From: Moraxella sp.
Lineage (GTDB): Bacteria > Pseudomonadota > Gammaproteobacteria > Pseudomonadales > Moraxellaceae
Reading direction: 5' to 3'
Assembly (NCBI GenBank): GCA_030528385.1
Contig: JAUMYZ010000001.1
Location: forward strand, 1-64,000
DNA length: 64,000 nucleotides
Part shown: positions 30,663-39,530 of the stretch, piece by piece
Numbering within the stretch: the stretch's first letter is position 1
Layout: every line of letters begins with the position of its first letter
Position numbers and translations under genes: made by a program
The notes under the pieces: generated by a model
What the model was told of the DNA's origin: nothing
The model's input: the letters and a program-made list of their open reading frames with translations, nothing else
Databases searched by the model: none

Positions 30663-32353
30663 AAAACACACAAAATCAATTTAAATTGCGTCAGCTGCTG
30701 ACCCTACAAAAAACGCTTTGGGGGCTTGCTTGGCTTTTGGGCATTGTTACTGTGTTGTCTGTGCTTGGTTTGGTGATGGTGGCTGGCTGGTTTATCAGCA
30801 TGGCGGCGGTGGCAGGTGTGGTGGCGGTTGGTTTACACACCTTTAATTATCTGATGCCATCGGCGATTATTCGCTTGTTTGCCATCACCCGTACAGCGGC
30901 TCGTTATGGCGATTTGATGGTCTCACATCATGCGGTTTTTGGGCTGCTCAAACAGCTGCGGGTGGCATTTTTTTCTAGGTGGGCGACATTGCCTTTTTTG
31001 GCGCGCAGCAATGCCAAGAGCAGCAGCCAAACCATGCAGCGATTGGTCAAAGACATCGATACGTTGGATGAGTTTGTGCTGCGCATTGTGTCGCCTTGGA
31101 TGGTGGCAACGACAGCGGTGTTGGCGCTGGTGGCGGTGCTGTTTTGGCTGTTGCCCCATGGCTGGGTGGCGCTGTTTTTGTTATTGACTTTGCTGGTGGC
31201 TTATGTGGTGCTGCGTTTGGGCGTGGCGCTTGCCAAACAAGAAAGTAAGTTGGTGCACCAGCGTAAGAGCAAATTGCTTGACGCTTTGCCTGCCATCACT
31301 CAGCTTTTGATTTGGCAGCAATGGCTCCCCCAAACAAACCAGATGACTCAGTTGGACGCTGCCCATCATCAGCTCATGCAAAAAACACATAACTTGCGTC
31401 GCTGGGGCGGTTTTGTGATGCAGCTGGTGATTGCTCTTGTGGTGGTTGCGGTGCTGGCTTTGGCAAATGAGCTGTTTGTTGCCAACAGGTTGCCCATTTT
31501 TACTGCCGACACCATCAATGAATACGCCGCGCTCAATCCTGCCATGGTGTTGGCATTGGTGCTGGGACTTTTTGGGGTGATTGAAATTGTTGTGGCTTTG
31601 GTGGGTGAGCCCTTGGCGCTGGGACATAGCATTCATGCCAAAAATCGTCTCAATGAGCTGGTTTGTTATGACGACAAAACACCGCCCAAGACGCCGCTGC
31701 CAGACAGTGCGCAGCCATTAACTTTGCGTTTGTGCGATGTGTGTGTTAAGTTGCCCAGTGCCATCGTGAGCACCACTCAAATCAGCGCCACGCTGGACAG
31801 TCAGCGACCAACTTTGATTGTTGGGGCTTCAGGAGCGGGCAAATCCACGCTGCTGATGACTTTGGCGGGCGAGATTGAGCCTGTGAGTGGTCAAATCACC
31901 CTAAACGGCATGGATTATACCAAGATGGCGCATGGGCAGTCGTTGGGTTTTTTGGGGCAGACGGTGGACATTTTTGACCAGACGTTAGCAGACAATTTGC
32001 GTTTGGGCAAACCCAGCGCCAGCGATGATGAGCTGCTTGTGGTGCTTGACAAAGTGGGTCTGTTGTCATGGCTAAACACTCAGCCCAAAGGATTGGCGAC
32101 ACCGCTTGGTGAATATGGTATGGCAATCTCTGGCGGTCAGGCGCGGCGCATAGCGTTGGCGCGATTATTGCTTACGCCTAAAGCGATTTTGTTGCTTGAT
32201 GAGCCGTTTGCAGGGCTTGATGGCAACACTCGCCAAAAGGTGTGGGACAGTCTGCTTGCCATGCAACAACAAGGAGATATTGGCATTTTGGCGATTGCCA
32301 CCCATCAGGTTTGGGAACAGATGTGTGAAGCAGATAGGATTGTCATCACTTAG
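30659..32353 (+). CDS. cydC: Heterodimeric ABC exporter CydDC, subunit CydC
   Basis: 564 residues, same layout as CydD: membrane domain, then Walker A GASGAGKSTLLM, signature ISGGQARRIALAR and Walker B ILLLDEPFAGLD. The start overlaps cydD (ATGA), consistent with equal production of the two halves. RTAARYGDLMVSHHAVFGLLKQLR in the N-terminal half is typical of CydC. Function as for CydD, in the inner membrane. Confidence 0.9.
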   Translation: MKNTQNQFKLRQLLTLQKTLWGLAWLLGIVTVLSVLGLVMVAGWFISMAAVAGVVAVGLHTFNYLMPSAIIRLFAITRTAARYGDLMVSHHAVFGLLKQLRVAFFSRWATLPFLARSNAKSSSQTMQRLVKDIDTLDEFVLRIVSPWMVATTAVLALVAVLFWLLPHGWVALFLLLTLLVAYVVLRLGVALAKQESKLVHQRKSKLLDALPAITQLLIWQQWLPQTNQMTQLDAAHHQLMQKTHNLRRWGGFVMQLVIALVVVAVLALANELFVANRLPIFTADTINEYAALNPAMVLALVLGLFGVIEIVVALVGEPLALGHSIHAKNRLNELVCYDDKTPPKTPLPDSAQPLTLRLCDVCVKLPSAIVSTTQISATLDSQRPTLIVGASGAGKSTLLMTLAGEIEPVSGQITLNGMDYTKMAHGQSLGFLGQTVDIFDQTLADNLRLGKPSASDDELLVVLDKVGLLSWLNTQPKGLATPLGEYGMAISGGQARRIALARLLLTPKAILLLDEPFAGLDGNTRQKVWDSLLAMQQQGDIGILAIATHQVWEQMCEADRIVIT

Positions 32354-32395
32354 TGGCAGTTTTGGTTCTGGGCAGTTTTAGAGTGGTTTGTTTGT

Positions 32396-32818
32396 TCAGT
32401 TATTGGAGTGAATAAAAATTGTTTGCGCCACCATCGTCCACGCGATTTGTGCACCATGTGTTAAAACAACAAAATGCTTTTTATCGTCGGCATTGACAAA
32501 TGCCATTTTGGAAAACATGACCTGCGCCAATACGATGGTCTGTGTGCTCAGATGTTTGTTCGTAAGCGGTCTTAATCGTGGCTGTGCCCTAAATCCATCA
32601 AGAAACGATTTGTTCATCAAATTGATTGCTTGACCAACAGTTTGTGAATAAGTTGCGCTGCGGCGATGATGCTGTTTTATAAATAAGTGGTCATCGTCAT
32701 TTCTTTGTGCGTTAAACGTTGGTATTTGGTCGTGCGCTTTGTCATGTTCAAACACAGGTTTGATGATTTTATCAAAATGGCGATGTTGTATACAACACAT
32801 TTGGCAGCAAATCATCAT
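32396..32818 (-). CDS. Hypothetical 140-residue protein of uncertain reality
   Basis: In the 724-base gap between cydC and acnB there is one long leftward frame. The product begins MMICCQMCC, is rich in His and Gln in its first half, and recognises no family for me. No good Shine-Dalgarno sequence precedes it. A Fur-like palindrome lies 12-39 bases before the ATG, which is the main reason to keep it. It may also be a decayed gene. Confidence 0.3.
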   Translation of the reverse strand: MMICCQMCCIQHRHFDKIIKPVFEHDKAHDQIPTFNAQRNDDDHLFIKQHHRRSATYSQTVGQAINLMNKSFLDGFRAQPRLRPLTNKHLSTQTIVLAQVMFSKMAFVNADDKKHFVVLTHGAQIAWTMVAQTIFIHSNN

Positions 32819-32830
32819 CAGCCAAGCAAA

Positions 32831-32857
32831 TGAGAATGATTTTTATATCAATTCTCA
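32831..32857. promoter_or_regulatory. Possible Fur box
   Basis: TGAGAAT (32831-32837) and ATTCTCA (32851-32857) are perfect 7-base arms; the inner GATTTTTATATCA continues the Fur-like GAT...ATC pattern. About 12 of 19 positions match the classical Fur consensus. It could act on the leftward 32818 gene or on acnB to the right. The rest of the gap to 33077 shows nothing else I can support. Confidence 0.35.
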
Positions 32858-33077
32858 AATTTATGGCTCTTTACTCAGGTATTTTGTAAATAAATGTTGA
32901 GTATCTGCCAAGAGCTTTTGTATTTATGTTCATTTTCCGTTATCATTACAACTGGGAGCGCACATTTGCGAAATTGGCGAACCAACTTTTATAGCTTGCA
33001 AAGAGCGTCTCTAGGCACTTGTCAGCTTGGCTGTCAAGCACCGATTGGGATTGTTTTCTTGATAAAGAGGATTTTTT

Positions 33078-35702
33078 ATGTTAGAACAATACAGAGCCCA
33101 CGTTGCCGAACGTGAAGCCTTGGGCGTGCCCCCACAGGCACTTAGTGATGTCCAAACTGCCGATTTGGTTGAGCTACTCAAAAACCCACCAGCAGGCGAA
33201 GAAGACTATTTGGTGGATTTATTAGAAAACCGTGTGCCAGCAGGGGTAGACCAAGCCGCTTATGTCAAAGCCGCCTTTTTAAACGCCATCGTCAAAGGCG
33301 AAGCGACATCACCACTGGTGAGCAAAGAGCGTGCCGTTTATTTGCTTGGCACCATGCTGGGCGGTTATAACGTTGCTCCGTTGATTGATTTGCTTGATGA
33401 TGCTGAGCTTGGTGGTTTGGCAGCAGACGCACTTAAAAAGACACTTTTGGTATTTGACGCGTTTCATGACGTGGAAGAAAAAGCCAAAGCGGGCAACGCC
33501 AACGCCAAAGCGGTGCTACAGTCTTGGGCGGACGCCGAGTGGTTCACCAGTCGCCCTGACGTGCCCAGCGAGATGACCATCACCGTCTTTAAGGTAACGG
33601 GCGAGACCAACACAGACGATTTGTCGCCCGCTCAGGACGCATGGAGTCGCCCCGACATTCCACTGCACGCCAATGCGATGTTAAAGAATACCCGTGATGG
33701 TATTAACCCTGAAAAACCAGGCGAAGTTGGGCCACTTAGCCAAATCAAAGAACTTATCGCCAAGGGCAATCAAGTTGCTTATGTCGGCGATGTGGTCGGT
33801 ACAGGGTCTAGCCGTAAATCTGCCACCAATTCGGTGCTATGGTTCTTTGGTGATGACATTCCCCACATTCCTAACAAGCGTGATGGCGGCGTGTGCTTGG
33901 GTGGTAAAATTGCTCCGATTTTCTTTAACACCATGGAAGACGCTGGGGCGTTGCCTGTTGAGATTGATGTTACCGACATGCACATGGGCGATGAAGTTAC
34001 CCTAAAGATTGACCATGCCACTGCCACCGTAACCGCCTTTAAAGACGGCAAACAAATTGCCCAAAGCCAGCTAAAAACCCCTGTGCTTTTGGACGAAGTG
34101 CGTGCTGGCGGTCGTATCAACCTTATCATCGGTCGCAACCTAACTGGCAAGGCTCGTGAAGCCTTGGGACTTGCCCCATCTACTTTGTTCCGTACCCCAG
34201 AGCAACCTGCCGATACAGGCAAAGGCTTTACCTTGGCCCAAAAAATGGTCGGTCGTGCCTGCGGTCTGCCCGAAGGTCAAGGCATTCGCCCTGGTACTTA
34301 CTGCGAGCCGAAGATGACCACCGTCGGTTCACAAGACACCACAGGCCCGATGACCCGTGATGAGCTAAAAGACTTGGCGTGCTTGGGCTTTTCATCTGAC
34401 CTAGTCATGCAGTCCTTCTGTCATACCGCCGCTTATCCTAAGCCCATTGATGTGGTAACGCACCACACCTTGCCTGACTTTATCATGAACCGTGGCGGTG
34501 TTTCACTTCGCCCAGGCGACGGCGTGATTCACTCATGGCTAAACCGTATGCTACTGCCTGACACTGTGGGTACGGGCGGCGACAGCCATACGCGTTTCCC
34601 GATTGGTATCTCTTTCCCAGCAGGTTCTGGCTTGGTGGCGTTTGCGGCGGCTACGGGCGTTATGCCACTGGACATGCCTGAGTCGGTACTGGTCAAGTTC
34701 AAAGGCAAAATGCAAGCTGGTATCACTTTGCGTGATTTGGTACACGCCATTCCTTATTATGCCATCAAAGAAGGCGATTTGACCGTTGAGAAAAAGGGCA
34801 AGAAAAACATCTTCTCAGGGCGTATCTTGGAGATTGACCTAACCGAGATGGAAGATGATTTGACCGTTGAGCAAGCCTTTGAGCTCTCAGACGCGTCCGC
34901 AGAGCGTTCGGCAGCAGGCTGTGCCATCACCGTGTCCCAAGACAAGGTGGCAGAATATTTGCGCTCCAACATCGTCATGCTCAAATGGATGATTAGCGAA
35001 GGTTATGGCGACGCTCGCACGCTGGCTCGCCGTGCTGAAAATATGCAAAAATGGCTGGATAACCCAAGCCTGTTGCAGGCTGACGCTGACGCTGAATACA
35101 CCAAAGTCTATGAGATTGATTTGTCCCAAATCAAAGAGCCAATCCTATGCTGTCCAAATGACCCAGATGACGCCAAATTGCTCTCCGAAGTCGCTGGCGA
35201 TAAGATTGACGAAGTGTTTATCGGTTCGTGTATGACCAACATCGGTCATTTCCGTGCGGCAGGCAAACTGCTCTCTGAAGTGCCAGCAGGCAGTTTATCT
35301 ACTCGCTTGTGGATTGCTCCGCCCACCAAGATGGACGAGCGTCAGCTGATGGACGAAGGCTACTACAACACTTACGCCCAAGCAGGAGCAAGAACCGAAA
35401 TGCCCGGCTGTTCACTGTGCATGGGTAACCAAGCTCGTATCGCTCCTAACAGCACGGCGGTTTCTACGTCCACGCGTAACTTCCCCAACCGCTTAGGTCA
35501 AGGGGCAAACGTGTATCTGGCGTCTGCTGAGCTTGCTTCTGTGGCGTCTGTGCTGGGTAAACTGCCCACCGTAGAAGAGTATATGCAATACGCTGGTAAG
35601 CTGGACTCCATGAAAGCCGAAGTTTACAACTACCTAAACTTTGACCAAATGAGCGATTATACCGACAAATCCAACAAGATTGACGTAGCACAACTTGCCT
35701 AA
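33078..35702 (+). CDS. acnB: Aconitate hydratase B / 2-methylisocitrate dehydratase
   Basis: Citric-acid-cycle enzyme with a 4Fe-4S cluster, 874 residues, the usual AcnB length. AcnB domain order is visible: N-terminal HEAT-like domain (about 1-155), the swivel domain with VVGTGSSRKSATNSVLWFFG, then the catalytic domains with cluster cysteines in IGSCMTNIGHFRAAGK and MPGCSLCMGNQARI. AGAGG precedes the ATG. AcnB can also bind mRNA when the cluster is lost in other bacteria. It is far from other cycle genes. Confidence 0.98.
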   Translation: MLEQYRAHVAEREALGVPPQALSDVQTADLVELLKNPPAGEEDYLVDLLENRVPAGVDQAAYVKAAFLNAIVKGEATSPLVSKERAVYLLGTMLGGYNVAPLIDLLDDAELGGLAADALKKTLLVFDAFHDVEEKAKAGNANAKAVLQSWADAEWFTSRPDVPSEMTITVFKVTGETNTDDLSPAQDAWSRPDIPLHANAMLKNTRDGINPEKPGEVGPLSQIKELIAKGNQVAYVGDVVGTGSSRKSATNSVLWFFGDDIPHIPNKRDGGVCLGGKIAPIFFNTMEDAGALPVEIDVTDMHMGDEVTLKIDHATATVTAFKDGKQIAQSQLKTPVLLDEVRAGGRINLIIGRNLTGKAREALGLAPSTLFRTPEQPADTGKGFTLAQKMVGRACGLPEGQGIRPGTYCEPKMTTVGSQDTTGPMTRDELKDLACLGFSSDLVMQSFCHTAAYPKPIDVVTHHTLPDFIMNRGGVSLRPGDGVIHSWLNRMLLPDTVGTGGDSHTRFPIGISFPAGSGLVAFAAATGVMPLDMPESVLVKFKGKMQAGITLRDLVHAIPYYAIKEGDLTVEKKGKKNIFSGRILEIDLTEMEDDLTVEQAFELSDASAERSAAGCAITVSQDKVAEYLRSNIVMLKWMISEGYGDARTLARRAENMQKWLDNPSLLQADADAEYTKVYEIDLSQIKEPILCCPNDPDDAKLLSEVAGDKIDEVFIGSCMTNIGHFRAAGKLLSEVPAGSLSTRLWIAPPTKMDERQLMDEGYYNTYAQAGARTEMPGCSLCMGNQARIAPNSTAVSTSTRNFPNRLGQGANVYLASAELASVASVLGKLPTVEEYMQYAGKLDSMKAEVYNYLNFDQMSDYTDKSNKIDVAQLA

Positions 35703-35715
35703 TCGCTGATGACCA

Positions 35716-35743
35716 AACACCGTCCCTTGGGCGGTGTTTTTTT
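35716..35743 (+). terminator. Terminator after acnB
   Basis: AACACCG and CGGTGTT arms around a 9-base loop, followed by seven T. It starts 14 bases after the acnB stop. The AT-rich stretch from here to 35901 shows no gene. Confidence 0.9.
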
Positions 35744-35897
35744 ATGGGGGATAAAATGTGTGCTTATTGTTGGAAAAATTACAAATATCAAATGTGATTG
35801 ATAAAATCAAACCATCAAAAGAGCAAAACAAATTTTGTTAAAATGGCAATTAAAATAAGATTAAAAGACAGATAAATAAACCATTTAGACTGATATT

Positions 35898-35918
35898 AAA
35901 AAACCGCCCGAAAGCGGT
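35898..35918 (-). terminator. Leftward terminator within repeat copy 1
   Basis: Read leftward: ACCGC, loop TTTCGG, GCGGT, then six T. The same hairpin exists in repeat copy 2 (36664-36679) but without the T run. No leftward gene lies immediately before it now; the nearest is the 36747 gene, beyond the toxin-antitoxin cassette. Confidence 0.7.
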
Positions 35919-35990
35919 CTTGTGAGTTGAAAAGATACCCAACAGGGGTAATGAATAAGGATTGTTTTGGTGTGTGCTGCTGGCTTTAAG
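35902..35990. repeat. 89-bp direct repeat, left copy
   Basis: Matches 36663-36751 over 89 bases with four mismatches that I can see, and no gaps. Starts with the AACCGCCCGAAAGCGGT hairpin and ends in CTGGCTTTAAG. The two copies bracket the toxin-antitoxin cassette, 761 bases apart. Confidence 0.95.
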
Positions 35991-36002
35991 GGGGGTGTAT
36001 TT

Positions 36003-36031
36003 TTGACAGTATGGGTATAATTTGGGATAAT
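36003..36031 (+). promoter_or_regulatory. Promoter of the toxin-antitoxin module
   Basis: Consensus TTGACA (36003-36008), 17-base spacer, GATAAT (36026-36031). A second TATAAT lies inside the spacer. The promoter is immediately inside the left repeat, 25 bases before the antitoxin ATG, so it belongs to the cassette. Confidence 0.85.
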
Positions 36032-36055
36032 GATAAAAAACAATAGGAAAATACC

Positions 36056-36262
36056 ATGATTGGCCTAGATTTGCCCCAAGAAACTGAATACGCCCTTATC
36101 CAAAAAGCCCAAAACGCAGGGCAGACGGTGGAGCGATATTTGATTGAGCATATCACACAGTTGGCTCATTCAAAGCGTGAGCTTGGTGGCGGGGAGTATT
36201 TGCTCATCGCTATGGCTGATGATTTTGATGAGCCATTAGATGAGTTTGGGGAATATATGTGA
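36056..36262 (+). CDS. Antitoxin of a VapBC-like module
   Basis: 68 residues, MIGLDLPQETEYALIQKAQ followed by an acidic C-terminus (ADDFDEPLDEFGEYM). Small size, acidic tail and coupling to a PIN-domain gene through TGATG mark it as an antitoxin; the N-terminal half likely dimerises or binds DNA. AGGA stands 7 bases before the ATG. The exact family is not recognised. It appears intact even though its toxin partner is broken. Confidence 0.75.
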   Translation: MIGLDLPQETEYALIQKAQNAGQTVERYLIEHITQLAHSKRELGGGEYLLIAMADDFDEPLDEFGEYM

Positions 36263-36648
36263 TGGCTTATCTGTTGGGCACACATGTCTTAATTTGGCTT
36301 TTGTCTAGTCCTAACCAATTAAGTCACAAGGCAAAGCAGATTATCCAAAATCCTAGCAATCACTTGTATTATAGTCCGCTTAGTTTTAGTGAGATGGCGA
36401 TTAAAGTTGGTAACGGCAAACTTACAATGGCGGATAATTGGCAAATGATTTATGCCAAACTGTTGGTTGATAAAGACATCCAAGCGATACACCAATCATG
36501 GTAAGATAGCATGATTTTGCAGTCTTTGCCATTTTATCACAAAGACCCCTTTGACAGAATGCTGATTAGTCTTGCCATGCAAAATAAGCTGGCGTTTATC
36601 AGTCGTGATGAGCATTGTGCCAAATATGATTTACCTGTGATTTGGTAG
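36262..36648 (+). pseudogene. PIN-domain toxin (VapC-like), inactivated
   Basis: Reading from the ATG at 36262, the frame gives 80 codons, an in-frame TAA at 36502, then continues without a shift to TAG at 36646: 128 residues in all, the normal length. The downstream part (LPFYHKDPFDRMLI, AFISRDEHCAKYDLPVIW) is standard PIN sequence. One base (CAA to TAA after W80) would explain the stop. The N-terminus reads YLLGTHVLIWLL where the family has LLDTHVL, so the first catalytic Asp is Gly. Two independent lesions make an active RNase unlikely. Confidence 0.85.
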
Positions 36649-36662
36649 AAAAACAACACATT

Positions 36663-36751
36663 AACCGCCCGAAAGCGGTCTTGTGAGTTGAAAAGATACC
36701 CAATAGGGAAAATGAATAAGGATTGTTTTGGTGTATGCTGCTGGCTTTAAG
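36663..36751. repeat. 89-bp direct repeat, right copy
   Basis: Partner of 35902-35990. Its last bases include the stop codon (36747-36749) of the leftward gene, so this copy is probably the original 3' flank of that gene and the left copy the displaced duplicate, still carrying the terminator T run. Confidence 0.95.
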
Positions 36752-37271
36752 AGTTAAGCACATGATAAGCAAGATACACCAAGGCAAGTATGATAAAGAT
36801 TGCCACAATCAAAATCCACGCAGGCAAACCTTGGGGCGAGCTGTATTCTGTGTATTCATAATGGATATGATAACCTACCGTGTTGGTTTTGGCGGATTTG
36901 TTCACATCTGCATAAATACCAGACTTTGCCAGCTCTTTTTGTAAGAGTGCCAGACTAGAAGCCGTCCACACTTTATTAAAAGCGACTTTTTGTCCATTGC
37001 CCAACGTCAGCCATTCCCCAGCTTTGGTAAAACAAGCATTGCCATTGGTAAACCACGCACCCTTATTGCCTGATTGTTCTTGTTCAATCTCGCTGGCTGT
37101 ATAAAACAGTTTGTCAATGCCCGTATCGGGGCATACTTTTGCTTTGGAAAAGCGAGTGTTGAGCTCTGACAGCGTGGTCTGTGGATACATATGAAGGTAG
37201 GCAGCCATCATGCCCAGTGCTGTGCGGTTTTGGCTTTTGCCGATGACATTGGCTTGAATGATTTCTCTCAT
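36747..37271 (-). CDS. Hypothetical protein with C-terminal membrane anchor
   Basis: 174 residues, not recognised. Soluble N-terminal 140 residues, with YPQTTLSELNTRF and AWFTNGNACFTKAGEWLTLGNG; a single C-terminal helix (LPAWILIVAIFIILALVYLAYHVL, about 147-170) would leave most of the protein in the cytoplasm. It lies 16 bases downstream of the 37288 gene, so they form an operon. The YP..TL..L / ITLADG-like pattern vaguely recalls a small domain seen in restriction-associated proteins, but I make no assignment. Confidence 0.65.
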   Translation of the reverse strand: MREIIQANVIGKSQNRTALGMMAAYLHMYPQTTLSELNTRFSKAKVCPDTGIDKLFYTASEIEQEQSGNKGAWFTNGNACFTKAGEWLTLGNGQKVAFNKVWTASSLALLQKELAKSGIYADVNKSAKTNTVGYHIHYEYTEYSSPQGLPAWILIVAIFIILALVYLAYHVLNS

Positions 37272-37287
37272 GACTTATCTCACAAAT

Positions 37288-37665
37288 TTAGCTGAGTGCA
37301 TCAATGAGTTTTGAGCCAAACTGACGCGTTGTCCATTTATCGTCATAGTCAAATTTGATTTGCTTGGCAATTTCTCTTAATGCCCCTTTGGTGTTGGCAT
37401 ATACTTTAAAGCTGACAATACTGCCACTGCTTGACACCAATATGCCATATTCACCAATTTGTGCAACGCCATTATGCCCATGTTCTTTGACAAGTTTTGA
37501 GCCAAACTGACGCGTTGTCCATTTGTCATCATAGTCAAAACCAACTTTGTCGGCGATGGCTCGTAGGCTGGCTTTGACGTTGTCAAATTTACGCAACACG
37601 CTGATACTGCCACTTTTGTCTTGGGAGATAAGATATTCCCCGCATACGGCTGATTTTTTGCTCAT
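37288..37665 (-). CDS. Hypothetical protein with two tandem ~55-residue repeats
   Basis: About 125 residues made of two similar units: each has GEY, SGSI, then a helix (LRAIADKVGFDYDDKW or LREIAKQIKFDYDDKW) and a closing TTRQFGSKL. The DDKWTTRQFGSKL block is identical in both units and nearly identical in DNA. The ATG at 37665 has GGAG 7 bases before it; an ATG four codons earlier overlaps that site. Family unknown. First gene of a leftward pair with the 36747 gene. Confidence 0.7.
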   Translation of the reverse strand: MSKKSAVCGEYLISQDKSGSISVLRKFDNVKASLRAIADKVGFDYDDKWTTRQFGSKLVKEHGHNGVAQIGEYGILVSSSGSIVSFKVYANTKGALREIAKQIKFDYDDKWTTRQFGSKLIDALS

Positions 37666-37883
37666 AAGATACTCCATAAAGATATTAAAAATAATGATAT
37701 GTCAAATCACCATAGCTCAAATACAATGATGATTAAAAGTTTTATAACTTGTCGTGCATTCTGTATTTTTTTTTGCTTTGTCAACAAATAATCAATTTTT
37801 GTATATAAAACGACCATTTTGCACGATAAACGGTCATTGCGATGTGTTTAAGCTGTATGGCAAGATTTAAGCGACAAAAAGCA

Positions 37884-37911
37884 TGGACAAATTTTGCTAA
37901 CGTGGTATAAT
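37884..37911 (+). promoter_or_regulatory. Probable promoter of dat-ddc with a long leader
   Basis: TGGACA (37884-37889), 16-base spacer, TATAAT (37906-37911). It would give a leader of about 235 bases before the dat ATG. The leader holds an AAATTTC/GAAATTT inverted repeat (37924-37957). Nothing else is recognisable in the 37678-38152 gap. Confidence 0.55.
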
Positions 37912-38152
37912 TGCCCACTTTTTAAATTTCAAATAGTTTACACTTGTTTGGAAATTTGCTTTAAAAAGTTTGCCGTACAAGCGGTTGGCATTGCTTAAAA
38001 TTTGCCTACTCTTGTTAAACTTGGTGTGCAATCTGTTTTGCCGATTGACCCACACGCCGAACGTCCTTGCCTTAAAACTCAAATTTAGTGCTTAAATTGG
38101 GTTTGGGTTTGTAGGTTTTTCTTTTAACCCTATCAGGAGATGGTAATCCGAT

Positions 38153-39514
38153 ATGAGCGTTCATACCCCCGTAACCCCCACCCACAATTCCAACGAATAT
38201 TATCTTGCCCGTCAAGACCAGATGGAATCCAATGTCCGTAGTTATCCTAGAAAACTGCCCCTAGCCATTGCCAAAGCCCAAGGTCTTTGGGTAACCGATG
38301 TAGAAGGCAACGAATACCTTGACTGCTTGGCAGGTGCTGGCACCTTGGCACTAGGACACAACCACCCTGCGACCATTAACGCCATCAAAGACGTGTTGGA
38401 TAGTGGCATTCCTTTGCATACGCTGGACATCACCACGCCGATTAAGGACGCGTTTACCGAAAAACTGTTGTCCTTTTTCCCCAAGGATTTTGTCTTGCAG
38501 TTTTGTGGGCCCACAGGGGCGGACGGCACCGAAGCGGCTATAAAGCTCGCCAAAACCTACACAGGACGTGATAATGTCATCGCATTTAGCGGCGGTTATC
38601 ATGGCATGACACATGGTTCACTGGCGATGACGGGCAATTTGTCCGCCAAAGAAAAAGTGGGAAATTTGATGGCGGGCGTGCAGTTTATGCCCTATCCGCA
38701 TGAGTACCGTTGTCCTTTGGGCTTGGGCGGTGAAGCGGGCGTGGACGCTTTGACTTATTATTTTGAAAACTTTATAGAAGACGTAGAAAGTGGCGTGGTC
38801 AAGCCAGCGGCTGTTATCTTGGAAGCCATTCAAGGCGAAGGTGGTGTCGTGCCAGCTCCCAAAAAGTGGCTACAAAAAATCCGCGAAGTTACTGCCAAAC
38901 ATGACATCGTACTTATCCTAGACGAAGTGCAAGCAGGCTTTGCCCGCTCTGGTAAGATGTTCGCTTTTGAACACGCTGACATTATCCCTGATGTGGTGGT
39001 GATGAGCAAAGCGGTGGGCGGTGGTTTGCCCCTGTGCGTGCTGGCAATCAACAAAAAGTTTGACGCATGGTCGCCTGCTGGGCATACAGGTACGTTTCGT
39101 GGCAATCAGCTGGCGATGGCGGCAGGCTATAATGTCCTAGAAGAAATCACCAAAAATAACTTGGCAGAAAACGCTCGTGTCAAAGGCGAATTTTTAAGAG
39201 ATGAACTCAAAAAAATCGCCCAAGAATATCCCTGTATCGGTCATGTGCGTGGACGTGGTTTGATGACGGGTATTGAGATTGTGGACGAGCGTCAAAGTGC
39301 CGACCACATGGGCTCGTACCCTGCTGACAGTGAGCTGGCGGTGGCTATCCAAAAAGCGTGTTTTGATAACAAACTGCTTTTGGAGCGTGGCGGTCGTGGT
39401 GGCACGGTGGTGCGTCTTTTATGCCCCATCACCATCAGCCAAGACGAATGCGAGCAGGTGATTGCCCGCTTTAAAAAGGCGGTTGGTGAAGCCCTGAAAA
39501 AGGTGCGTGGCTAA
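38153..39514 (+). CDS. dat: Diaminobutyrate-2-oxoglutarate transaminase
   Basis: PLP enzyme making L-2,4-diaminobutyrate from aspartate semialdehyde with glutamate as amino donor. 453 residues, class III aminotransferase: [35 protein letters not shown], and the PLP lysine in [19 protein letters not shown]-type N-terminus and the pairing with ddc distinguish it from 4-aminobutyrate transaminases. AGGAG is about 13 bases upstream. Product goes to 1,3-diaminopropane. Confidence 0.95.
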   Translation: MSVHTPVTPTHNSNEYYLARQDQMESNVRSYPRKLPLAIAKAQGLWVTDVEGNEYLDCLAGAGTLALGHNHPATINAIKDVLDSGIPLHTLDITTPIKDAFTEKLLSFFPKDFVLQFCGPTGADGTEAAIKLAKTYTGRDNVIAFSGGYHGMTHGSLAMTGNLSAKEKVGNLMAGVQFMPYPHEYRCPLGLGGEAGVDALTYYFENFIEDVESGVVKPAAVILEAIQGEGGVVPAPKKWLQKIREVTAKHDIVLILDEVQAGFARSGKMFAFEHADIIPDVVVMSKAVGGGLPLCVLAINKKFDAWSPAGHTGTFRGNQLAMAAGYNVLEEITKNNLAENARVKGEFLRDELKKIAQEYPCIGHVRGRGLMTGIEIVDERQSADHMGSYPADSELAVAIQKACFDNKLLLERGGRGGTVVRLLCPITISQDECEQVIARFKKAVGEALKKVRG

Positions 39515-39530
39515 TCTTGTTGGCTAAATA

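Noticed and set aside
35898..36680. ACCGC-GCGGT hairpins considered as CRISPR repeats or integron attachment sites
   Set aside because: Only two copies, 761 bases apart, with no spacer array, no cas genes and no integrase nearby.
37307..37540. Two near-identical 45-base stretches considered as a mobile-element repeat
   Set aside because: They lie in the same frame of one gene and encode the same DDKWTTRQFGSKL block, so they are an internal protein repeat.
37897..38082. Leftward 61-codon frame in the dat leader
   Set aside because: It runs through the dat promoter, lacks a ribosome site, and its basic, low-complexity product resembles a shadow of AT-rich DNA.
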